64,000 nt of DNA from a bacterium (GTDB lineage Bacteria; Planctomycetota; UBA1135; UBA2386), in contig JAUILN010000013.1 of the NCBI GenBank assembly GCA_030432695.1, positions 62,001 through 126,000 of the forward strand. The letters are read 5' to 3'. The notes below the pieces were generated by a model. The model was given only the letters and a program-made list of their open reading frames with translations. It was not told the origin of the DNA and did not search any database. Below are positions 1-6,894 of this stretch, one piece after another. Position 1 is the first letter of the stretch. Every line of letters begins with the position of its first letter. The translations under genes were made by a program, and so were the position numbers.

Positions 1-1
1 G

Positions 2-55
2 ATCTTCCGGGGGCGCTACAGGACCCGGCAGATCCTGCCGATGGACTCACTGTGA
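2..55 (+). CDS. C-terminal end of an unidentified upstream protein (partial)
   Basis: A reading frame open from the window edge encodes 17 residues, ending in RQILPMDSL, and stops with TGA at 53-55. That stop overlaps the ATG at 55 of the following glycosyltransferase (TGATG). Such an overlap is typical of translational coupling within an operon, which is the main reason for treating this fragment as real. The codons are normal for the window. Too little protein is present to assign a function; by context it probably belongs to the same glycan or envelope operon. Confidence 0.5.
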   Translation: MFRGRYRTRQILPMDSL

Positions 56-1071
56 TGAAGCTCGCCAGCCGCACCGAGTCCCGCCCCGCCAACGTGGATC
101 CCGACGTCGCCGGGCTGATGAGCGCGGGCGACATTCCGCGTCAGGTCGAACCGTTGACCGTGGCGCGCGGCGCTGTGGCGGCGACACCGCGGGTCCGCTC
201 GGTCAGCGTCGTGGTTCCAGCGAAGAACGAGTCGGCAACGGTTGCCGCTCTGGTCGCGGAGATCCGCGAAGCGCTCGGAACTCTCGATCTCGACGATTTC
301 GAGGTCGTCGTGGTGGACGATGGCTCCGAGGACGCGACCGGCGAACTCGCAGCCCGAGCCGGAGCGCGAGTCGTGCGACATCTGCGTTCGCTGGGCAACG
401 GTGCGGCCGTGAAACGGGGGATCCGTGCATCGCGCCACGATTGGATCCTGTTGATGGACGCAGACGGACAGCATCCACCGGCGACCATCCCGGATCTCGT
501 GAGGGAGGCGGAGCACTACGACATGGTGGTGGCCTCGCGGGGCGGGCGGGGTGGCAGTTGGTACCGCAATCTCGCGAATCGCTGCTACAACGGTCTTGCC
601 AGCTACGTCACCTCGCGCAGCATTCCCGATCTCACGAGCGGCTTTCGGTTGGTGCGGGCGGACGTGTTGCGTCGCCTGGTCTATCTGCTGCCGAACACGT
701 TCAGCTATCCGACCACGATCACGTTGTCGATGTTGCGCTGCGGCTACGATGTCGGTTTCGTCGACTTCCCGGTCCGGCCGCGCGAAGGGAAGAGTCACAT
801 CCGCCTCCTCAAGGACGGGAGCCGCTTCCTGCTCATCATCCTGAAGATCGCCACGTTCTTTGCCCCTCTGCGGGTGTTCCTGCCGATCTCCGCGGCGGTG
901 TTCGGGCTCGGTATGGCGTGGTATGCCTATACCTTCCTCACGGACGGACGCTTCACCAACATGGCGGCGTTGCTGATGTCGCAGGCGGGAGTGGTGTTCA
1001 CGCTCGGGCTGGTCTCCGAGCAGGTCGCCGCGTTGCGGTTCGAACACGTCGAGGAGAAGGTCGAGGGCTGA
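55..1071 (+). CDS. Family 2 glycosyltransferase, dolichyl-/polyprenyl-phosphate sugar synthase-like
   Basis: This is probably a membrane-associated GT-A enzyme that transfers a sugar from a nucleotide donor to a polyprenyl phosphate or glycan acceptor. The catalytic domain covers about residues 50-225. It shows the GT2 hallmarks VVVPAKNE (near 53-60), VVVDDGS (near 86-92) and LMDADGQHPP (near 134), whose acidic residues bind nucleotide and metal. Two hydrophobic segments lie at about 265-330, as in DPM1/GtrB-like proteins with C-terminal membrane anchors. The first 45 residues are poorly conserved-looking. A GTG sits at 52, but the ATG at 55 overlaps the upstream stop and is preferred. A GT4 and a GT-C-like gene follow on the same strand, suggesting one glycan-assembly operon. 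Sugar and acceptor are unknown. Confidence 0.88.
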   Translation: MKLASRTESRPANVDPDVAGLMSAGDIPRQVEPLTVARGAVAATPRVRSVSVVVPAKNESATVAALVAEIREALGTLDLDDFEVVVVDDGSEDATGELAARAGARVVRHLRSLGNGAAVKRGIRASRHDWILLMDADGQHPPATIPDLVREAEHYDMVVASRGGRGGSWYRNLANRCYNGLASYVTSRSIPDLTSGFRLVRADVLRRLVYLLPNTFSYPTTITLSMLRCGYDVGFVDFPVRPREGKSHIRLLKDGSRFLLIILKIATFFAPLRVFLPISAAVFGLGMAWYAYTFLTDGRFTNMAALLMSQAGVVFTLGLVSEQVAALRFEHVEEKVEG

Positions 1072-1126
1072 TCATCCCGGCCGCGAGACACAAAGCGCGG
1101 CCGATCGGTTCGATGGAGCGACGGTC

Positions 1127-2359
1127 ATGCGGATCCTGATCGCTGGAACCTGGGACGAGGGGCCTGGCTACCCGCGGACCGACGCGCTGCGTCGGGCCTT
1201 GGTGGGGCTCGGTCACGACGTGCGGCAATGCCGTGTCGATCCTCCGGCGGAGGGTCGCTCCAGGGTGGCGCTGGTGTCGAGGCCGTGGCGGTGGCCTGCC
1301 TACCTTCGGGCCAACCGGCGCACCCGGTCCGTGTTGCGTGCGGAGCTTCAGCGAGCGATCGGGGAGTTCACACCTGATGCGGTGCTGGTGCCCTACCCAG
1401 GTCACCTCGCGGTCCGCGTCGTGCGTGACGTGTTCCGGGGGCCGGTGGTCCTGGATCTGTTCTTGTCGGCATGGTCGACAGCGGTCGTGGACCGCGGGAT
1501 GTTCCCGGCTTGGAGTCCTCCGGCACGCTTCCTCCGGCACCTGGATGCAGCGGCCTGCGAGGCTGCCGATCTGGTCCTTCTGGACACGCCAGAGCACACG
1601 GCGGACGTCCGGTCCCGGACGTCGCTCCCGGCTGACCGCTTCGACTGGGTTCCGATCTGTGATCCGGCGGCGCCGCCGTGGCTCGAGTCCGCGGGTGAGT
1701 CGTCGGGATCCGCGCGGACCCGGGTGCTGTTCTTCGGGACCGGAGTGCCGCTGCACGGATTGCCGGTATGGATCGACGCCTGGGTCGCGACGCCCGATGT
1801 CGATGTGACCCTGATCGGTGGGGATCCCCGCAGTCGGCAACGAGCCCGGGACCTGCTCGGAGATCGACTTCAGTTGCTCGGTCGCTTCGAGTCGATGTGC
1901 CGAATCCGAGCGGAGATCGATCGTGCGGACCTCGTCTGTGGAATCGTCGGTACGTCATCGAAGGCTCGTCTTGTCGTCCCTTACAAGGTCGTCCACGCGC
2001 TCGCTCATGGGCGGCCGGTGTTGACCGCCGATTCACCTGCGGTTCGTGGGCTGCTCGCGCCGGGAGTCGATTGCCTGACGGTGTCGGCTGGCGACCCGGG
2101 GGCGCTGCAGGCCGCGATGCTCCGGTTCGTCGGACTCGGCGCGGCAGGGCGATCCCGGTTGAGGCGCGCGGCACGGGCCCGTTTCGATGCTTCGTTCTCG
2201 TTGGCTGCGGTCTCCGCACGACTCGGTCCGGCATTCGAACGTGTGGTGAGCTGTCCGAAGCCGGGCAGCTCGGTCGAGAACCTCCTCCAGCGTCCGGCAT
2301 CAGCTCGCGCTCCTGCTACTTCGGTGACGTCGATCACCTCTGCAGTTCCGGTCCGATGA
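1127..2359 (+). CDS. GT4-like (GT-B fold) glycosyltransferase
   Basis: This 410-residue cytoplasmic or peripheral glycosyltransferase begins MRILIAGTWDEGPGYPRT, a Rossmann-type N-terminal strand and loop as in GT-B enzymes. The C-terminal half carries the GT4 donor-binding signature PYKVVHALAHGRPVLT, then LLAPGVDCL and a GDPGALQAAM segment, matching the usual E/A-x-G-x-PV pattern that grips the nucleotide sugar. A GGAG at 1115-1118 lies 8 bases before the ATG. The stop overlaps the ATG of the next gene (ATGA at 2356-2359), so the two are probably co-translated. The last 35 or so residues are Ser/Pro-rich and probably unstructured. Family placement is secure at the fold level; donor and acceptor are not known. 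Confidence 0.82.
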   Translation: MRILIAGTWDEGPGYPRTDALRRALVGLGHDVRQCRVDPPAEGRSRVALVSRPWRWPAYLRANRRTRSVLRAELQRAIGEFTPDAVLVPYPGHLAVRVVRDVFRGPVVLDLFLSAWSTAVVDRGMFPAWSPPARFLRHLDAAACEAADLVLLDTPEHTADVRSRTSLPADRFDWVPICDPAAPPWLESAGESSGSARTRVLFFGTGVPLHGLPVWIDAWVATPDVDVTLIGGDPRSRQRARDLLGDRLQLLGRFESMCRIRAEIDRADLVCGIVGTSSKARLVVPYKVVHALAHGRPVLTADSPAVRGLLAPGVDCLTVSAGDPGALQAAMLRFVGLGAAGRSRLRRAARARFDASFSLAAVSARLGPAFERVVSCPKPGSSVENLLQRPASARAPATSVTSITSAVPVR

Positions 2360-4287
2360 AGCAATTCCTGAGATTCGCGCTGCGGCGGGCGCCGTGGATG
2401 GTCGCGCTGCTCGCCTGCGTGGTGCAGGCTCCGGTGCTGGGTGGCGACTTCCTCTACGACGACCTGCATTCCGTGCGTGACAACCCTGCGTTGCGCGAAC
2501 TCGCCAACGTGCCGACGTTCTTCCATGACCCGGATGCGTTCTCGCAGCTGCAGGGCCGGATGTACCGTCCCGTGCTGCTCACCACGCTTGCCTGGACCTG
2601 GTTCCTGGGTGCTGGATCGCACTTCGTGCACGCATCGTTCGACCTGCTGCTGCATGTGCTGAACGCGGCGCTGCTGGTGCTCGTCGCGCGACGGGTCGGC
2701 GGCGGGCGCGTGGCACCGCTCGTCGCGGGAACGGTGTTCGCGGTGCACCCGCTCGCCGGCGAGGCGGTGGCAATGGTCTCGGCGCGGAGCGACCAGCTGC
2801 TGCTGACAGGGTTCCTGGTGGCGATGCGCAGTCATATCGCCGTCCTCGAAGGAGTTCGCCATGCGTGGCTCGGTACCTTGCTCGGTAGTGTGGTTGCTTG
2901 TGGCTCCAAGGAGACCGGTGTGCTGTTGCCGTTGGTACTCGCGACGGTCGAGTGGCAACGGGTGGTCGCGCCAGCTGGCTGGCGCGGCGCCCCCTGGCGG
3001 AACATCGCGGCGCGGCTGATGCCGTCAGCGGGAGTCGCCGTCGTCTACCTGGTCCTGCGGAAGCTCCTGTTGGGAATCGCGACCGCGAGCCCGAGCCTGA
3101 CCGGGGGAACCGACGTGACCGTAGGCGCCGGGCGCGACCTGGTGACCCAATGGGCGACCATGGGGGAGCTGTTACCCCGGGTGTTGGCGCAAGCGTTGGT
3201 ACCGGTCGGGCTCAGTATCGATCCGGTGGTGCGCTACGTGCGGGATCCCCTGGCTCCGAGCAGTCTCTCCGGTTGGCTGCTGGTGCTCCTCATGGTCGGG
3301 TGGTGTTGGTTGGGGGTGCGGCGTCGACGGCCCTTGTCTCGTTGCGGCCTGGTCCTCGCCGTCGCGGTGGCCTTGCCTTGGATCCTGGTGCCACTCAATG
3401 CCCCGCTCGGCGAGCATCGCCTGTACGGCAGCATCGCCGGGTTCGCGATGGTGGTCGCGGCTGCGGGGGAGGGGGTTCGCGATCGCTGGCGCCGAGCGCG
3501 GGTTTCCGCGGTTGCCGGGCCTGTTCTTCTGAGGCCGTGGTGGGTGGTCGGGGCAGTGCTGTTCGCCTGGGCCGGCACGTCGGTGCGTCACGCCATGGTG
3601 TTGTCGGTGCCCGAGTCGGCATGGCAGGAGGCCCTGGACTGGAACCCCCGATCGGTCGCAGCGCACTGCTCGTTGGCGCAGTTCGACCTCGGCCGTTCCG
3701 ATGCGGCACTCGAGGCCGGCGATCGCGCCGGTCGCCGCGCCTTCCTGCTCCGCGCGTTGTCACACGCCGAGCGTGCCGTGGCGCTGAGTGCGAGCGACGT
3801 GCGGGCCCGCTCCGGTCTGATCCGGATCCGTCTCGCCCTCGGGCCCGAGCAGCCTGGCGCATTGCGGGCGGTGGTCGCAGCGGAGGAGTCGGTGGCGATC
3901 CAGCCGCGCAACCCGTTCCGGCGGCTGGAACTGTCCCAGGCGCTGACCCTCGCAGCGCGAGCAACGGGAGGCGATGCTCGCCGATTCGATGCGGCGGTCG
4001 TCGCGGCGCTGTCGACGCTGGAGATCGCTGCGCCCAAAGGCCGGGTGTTCCAGGTCGCGGCGGAGGCACGAAGGCTGCAAGGTGACCCGAATGCGGCGGT
4101 CGCTCTCCTCGATCGCAGCATCGCGCTCGGTCTCGATCATGCCGACCTACGCTGCGATCGGGCCGCGATGCTGCTGGCAGCAGGGCGAGGCGAGGAGGCG
4201 CGCGCCGAGCTGCGCAGCTTGCTCGCTGTCGATCCGATGCAACCGCGCGCCCGCGCCCTCCTGCAGGCGGCGGGGCCCGTGCGCTGA
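2356..4287 (+). CDS. Polytopic membrane protein with C-terminal TPRs, TMTC/O-mannosyltransferase-like
   Basis: The 643-residue product starts at the ATG overlapping the upstream stop; an open extension back to 1768 only shadows the GT4 gene. About ten hydrophobic segments fill residues 12-410. The first lumenal/periplasmic loop carries FLYDDLHSVRDNPALR (D35, D36), the acidic motif typical of GT-C enzymes and of bacterial TMTC-like proteins. Residues 415-640 are helical and look like TPRs, for example WNPRSVAAHCSLAQFDLGRSDAA. Proteins with this arrangement transfer sugars from lipid-linked donors to proteins or glycans outside the cytoplasmic membrane. With the GT2 (which would make the lipid-linked donor) and the GT4, this suggests a protein or exopolysaccharide glycosylation unit. 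The glycosyltransferase activity is inferred from the motif and topology only. Confidence 0.72.
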   Translation: MKQFLRFALRRAPWMVALLACVVQAPVLGGDFLYDDLHSVRDNPALRELANVPTFFHDPDAFSQLQGRMYRPVLLTTLAWTWFLGAGSHFVHASFDLLLHVLNAALLVLVARRVGGGRVAPLVAGTVFAVHPLAGEAVAMVSARSDQLLLTGFLVAMRSHIAVLEGVRHAWLGTLLGSVVACGSKETGVLLPLVLATVEWQRVVAPAGWRGAPWRNIAARLMPSAGVAVVYLVLRKLLLGIATASPSLTGGTDVTVGAGRDLVTQWATMGELLPRVLAQALVPVGLSIDPVVRYVRDPLAPSSLSGWLLVLLMVGWCWLGVRRRRPLSRCGLVLAVAVALPWILVPLNAPLGEHRLYGSIAGFAMVVAAAGEGVRDRWRRARVSAVAGPVLLRPWWVVGAVLFAWAGTSVRHAMVLSVPESAWQEALDWNPRSVAAHCSLAQFDLGRSDAALEAGDRAGRRAFLLRALSHAERAVALSASDVRARSGLIRIRLALGPEQPGALRAVVAAEESVAIQPRNPFRRLELSQALTLAARATGGDARRFDAAVVAALSTLEIAAPKGRVFQVAAEARRLQGDPNAAVALLDRSIALGLDHADLRCDRAAMLLAAGRGEEARAELRSLLAVDPMQPRARALLQAAGPVR

Positions 4288-4332
4288 TCGGCGGCTTTCG
4301 GCGGAAGTCCTCCTGCGGACGTCGCGGCCGCC

Positions 4333-5154
4333 TCAGCCGTGATCGGTCTGGCGGTCCTCGCCGCCGAGCATCTCGCGGGCGTTGCGGGCTGTGGTGTCCG
4401 CGATCTCCTGGGGGTCTCGTTCGAGGAGTTCGGCGAGCCGGTGTCCGACGTGCCGTACGTAAGCCGGTTCGTTGATGGTGCCGCGGTGCGGGGCGGGGGT
4501 CAGGAACGGCGCATCGGTCTCGATCAGGATCCGGTCCAGCGGCGTGAGGCGGGCTGCCTCTTGGAGTTCGGTCGTGTTTCGCCAGGTCAGGGGGCCGGCG
4601 AACGACAGTCGGCAGCCGAGTTCCAGCGCTCGTTCCGCTTCGCGAGGGCCTCCCGAGAAGCAATGGATGATCGAGCGAGCCCCGGGGTGCTCGGCGAGCA
4701 CCTCGAAGGTGGCGTCAAAGGCCTCTCGGGAGTGGACGATGACCGTGCGTCCCAGCTCTCGGGCCAGCGCGAGGTGTCGTTCGAAGGCCCGCTGCTGTAC
4801 CGCGCGCGCATCAGGCTGCCAGTGGAAGTCGAACCCGGTCTCTCCCAGCGCGGCGCAGTCCTGGCGGCGGGCGAGGTCCTCGATCTGCGGCCAGTCGCGG
4901 TCCAGATGGTGCGCACTGCACGGATGCAGTCCGGCCGTGAATCGGACCCCGGGCAGACGGATTGCGCGCGCTGCAGCGAGTCGGGACGACTCTGCGTCGA
5001 TGCCGACATCCACGAGCTGCGAGACACCGACGCGTTGCGCCGCGGCAACCACGCTGGCCGCGCGGACCTCTCGCGCCTCTTCCGGAAGGTCTCCATGGCC
5101 AAGGTGGCAATGGCTGTCGAACCAGCCGCGGGCCGGCTCGGGATGGTCCGTCAT
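4333..5154 (-). CDS. tatD: TatD family metal-dependent hydrolase (deoxyribonuclease)
   Basis: The 273-residue protein belongs to the TatD group of the amidohydrolase superfamily, which are metal-dependent 3'-5' exonucleases or DNases acting in the cytoplasm. It shows the family landmarks in order: the metal-binding HxH in FDSHCHLGHG near residues 14-20, the GLHP motif, GETGFDFHW, IVHSREAF, IHCFSG and, near the C-terminus, ETDAPFLTP followed by NEPAYV. The start at 5154 overlaps the stop of the upstream membrane repeat gene (shared ATGA at 5151-5154), so translation is probably coupled. The frame continues upstream inside that gene but is spurious there. The length is normal for the family. 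Confidence 0.92.
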   Translation of the reverse strand: MTDHPEPARGWFDSHCHLGHGDLPEEAREVRAASVVAAAQRVGVSQLVDVGIDAESSRLAAARAIRLPGVRFTAGLHPCSAHHLDRDWPQIEDLARRQDCAALGETGFDFHWQPDARAVQQRAFERHLALARELGRTVIVHSREAFDATFEVLAEHPGARSIIHCFSGGPREAERALELGCRLSFAGPLTWRNTTELQEAARLTPLDRILIETDAPFLTPAPHRGTINEPAYVRHVGHRLAELLERDPQEIADTTARNAREMLGGEDRQTDHG

Positions 5155-6191
5155 CCGCAGTTCTGCTTGATGAGTTCGCGCAGGCGCGTGGCGACCAGTT
5201 CGTTGTCGGTGGTCTTCAACGTCTCCTGAAACCACTCGCAAGCTTCGCTGCCCTGGATCTCGGCGATCGCTTGCAGGCAGATGTTCTGGAACAGCGGATT
5301 GAATTCGCGGCGGGGAATGTCGACGTAGAGCTGCTTGATCTTGTCGACCGCTTGTCGGGCGCCGAGATGTCCGAGGTGCTCGATGCACTTCTGGTAGGTC
5401 ATCCGGTCGTGTTCGGGGCGGCCGATCAACATCGTGAGAACCGGTACGACGTCCTCGTGGCCGCTCGCGACGAAGCGGTCGATGAGATTGAAGAAGTCGG
5501 GGAACTGGTTGGTTCCGATGACGCGTTCGTACTCGGTTGCGAGTTCCGGAGGCAGTTGGCGGTGCACCCCACTGTGCGACTCGAGCTGCAAGACCTGCGA
5601 GAGCACGGCTCCGGCGAACTCCCTGTCGTGCTCGAGCAGTCGATCGGCGGCGAAGAACCGCAGCGTCTGTCGGGAGGGTAGCCGGGTGCCGCGGGTCACT
5701 TGCGCCAGGTAGTCCTGGCCGCGGGACGGGTCCGCGGCCAGCAGGCAACGCAGCAGCCACCTCTGCTCCTCCAGATCGCGGTCGTCGACGTTCCGCTCCA
5801 GTTCCTCGAGTAGCGCGTCGTACGCTGGAGGGCCCAGGTGGCGGGCTGCCTCCACAACCTCGTTCAGGCGCTCCTGATAGCGCTCCAGCGCCGGCGCCGG
5901 GGTGCTCGCGCGGGCCAGGTCCGGAGCCCAGGCCTCGATCTGTCGGACGAGGGCCTCGACTCCGCTCCCGTCGACCTCGGATTCCAGGCGGAGCAAGTCG
6001 ATCGAGTGCCGGACCTCGGAGAGATTGCGCTGGAGGTCCTCGATCTGACTCGACTGGTCGGACAGGCGAAGTTGGAGCCAGATGGTGGATCCGATCACGG
6101 TGGCGACGACGACGGCGGCAGCGACGAGGGATAGGCCTCCGCTCGGCGAGCCGATCGGTGTCGAGGTGGGGGGGGTCGGGCGGTCTTGCAT
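5151..6191 (-). CDS. Membrane-anchored coiled-coil protein with HEAT-like helical repeats, unknown function
   Basis: I do not recognise this 346-residue protein. What is visible: a Pro/Ser-rich 20-residue N-terminus; one hydrophobic helix at about residues 21-42 (GLSLVAAAVVVATVIG); a heptad-like stretch to about residue 75 (DQSSQIEDLQRNLSEVRHSIDLL); then an all-helical region to the end with repeated helix pairs resembling HEAT repeats (for example DVVPVLTMLIGRPEHD and ARQAVDKIKQLY). Topology would place the repeats on one side of the membrane, as a scaffold. It is translationally coupled to tatD downstream. The likely role is protein-protein interaction. Confidence 0.75.
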   Translation of the reverse strand: MQDRPTPPTSTPIGSPSGGLSLVAAAVVVATVIGSTIWLQLRLSDQSSQIEDLQRNLSEVRHSIDLLRLESEVDGSGVEALVRQIEAWAPDLARASTPAPALERYQERLNEVVEAARHLGPPAYDALLEELERNVDDRDLEEQRWLLRCLLAADPSRGQDYLAQVTRGTRLPSRQTLRFFAADRLLEHDREFAGAVLSQVLQLESHSGVHRQLPPELATEYERVIGTNQFPDFFNLIDRFVASGHEDVVPVLTMLIGRPEHDRMTYQKCIEHLGHLGARQAVDKIKQLYVDIPRREFNPLFQNICLQAIAEIQGSEACEWFQETLKTTDNELVATRLRELIKQNCG

Positions 6192-6894
6192 CGGCTGTCG
6201 GTAGGATCTCGGCGCGCGGCGGTCACGAACCGCGGCGAGTGGGGCGGAGGCTGTTCGGGTCCGATCGCGTAGGTGCGTGATTCCGCACAGGTCGACGCGG
6301 GTGGCTGGGCTGGCGAATCCCGGTCGTTGCTCCGGGTCCGGGACATCGGGGCCCCATCGCTCGGGCGTCCCCGAGGCATGTCAAGCTACCCTCGGGGGCG
6401 GCGTTCGAGCCGCACGCGACGGTTCGGGCCAGGCGCTCGGAGGCTGATCCGGTCGCGAGAGGCTGCTCCGCCGGCCGGGCGTCGTCCCGTCGCGGAGTCG
6501 GCATGCTAATTGGTGCCCGACGCGGCTTCGAGGACGGCTTCGACGAATCCGGGGAACGGTCCCCGGCAGGTTCGCACGTGCAACGACCTGCGGAAAAGCG
6601 GGGTGTGGCGAGCGCGAACTGATATCGTGCGTCGACCCAGACCCCCTCTCACCTACCGGTCGACCGTCTTGGGCGCCCGTGTCCGTTCTCCTCGCAACGT
6701 CCCCGTCGCACGGCGATCAGCAGCGTGACCGGCGCAGGTCTCCAGAGGTATAGGTACCGATCCCCGCTTCCGGGCCGCCACGTCGTGTCGGCCGAACCCT
6801 CTCCGGCTCGCCCGGTTCCGGTGTTGCCCGGCAGCGTTCCCGCATTCATCCCCCGGCGCGATCGCCTCCCGCCGGGCTCCTCGATTCCAGGAAC
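6192..6894. other. Long divergent non-coding spacer (703 bp)
   Basis: This lies between the leftward repeat-protein/tatD pair and the rightward lipoprotein. No open frame in it has convincing coding character. On the minus strand an exact TTGACA lies at 6384-6379, but without a good -10 at the right distance. On the plus strand TATAGG at 6749-6754 is the best -10 candidate. A perfect 7-bp stem with a 4-base loop lies at 6549-6566 (CCGGGGA/TCCCCGG), without a T-tract. Nothing else is recognisable. Confidence 0.5.
6725..6754 (+). promoter_or_regulatory. Candidate sigma70-type promoter for the first lipoprotein
   Basis: GTGACC (6725-6730) and TATAGG (6749-6754) are separated by 18 bases, each matching four of six consensus positions. 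This would give a leader of about 135 bases before the ATG at 6895. The call rests on sequence match alone. Confidence 0.35.

Noticed and set aside
1768-2355. N-terminal extension of the TMTC-like gene
   Set aside because: It overlaps the GT4 gene in another frame; the ATG at 2356 with ATGA overlap and membrane helix start is the real start.
6549-6566. Hairpin CCGGGGA/TCCCCGG considered as terminator
   Set aside because: No T-tract, and it is far from the end of any gene on either strand.
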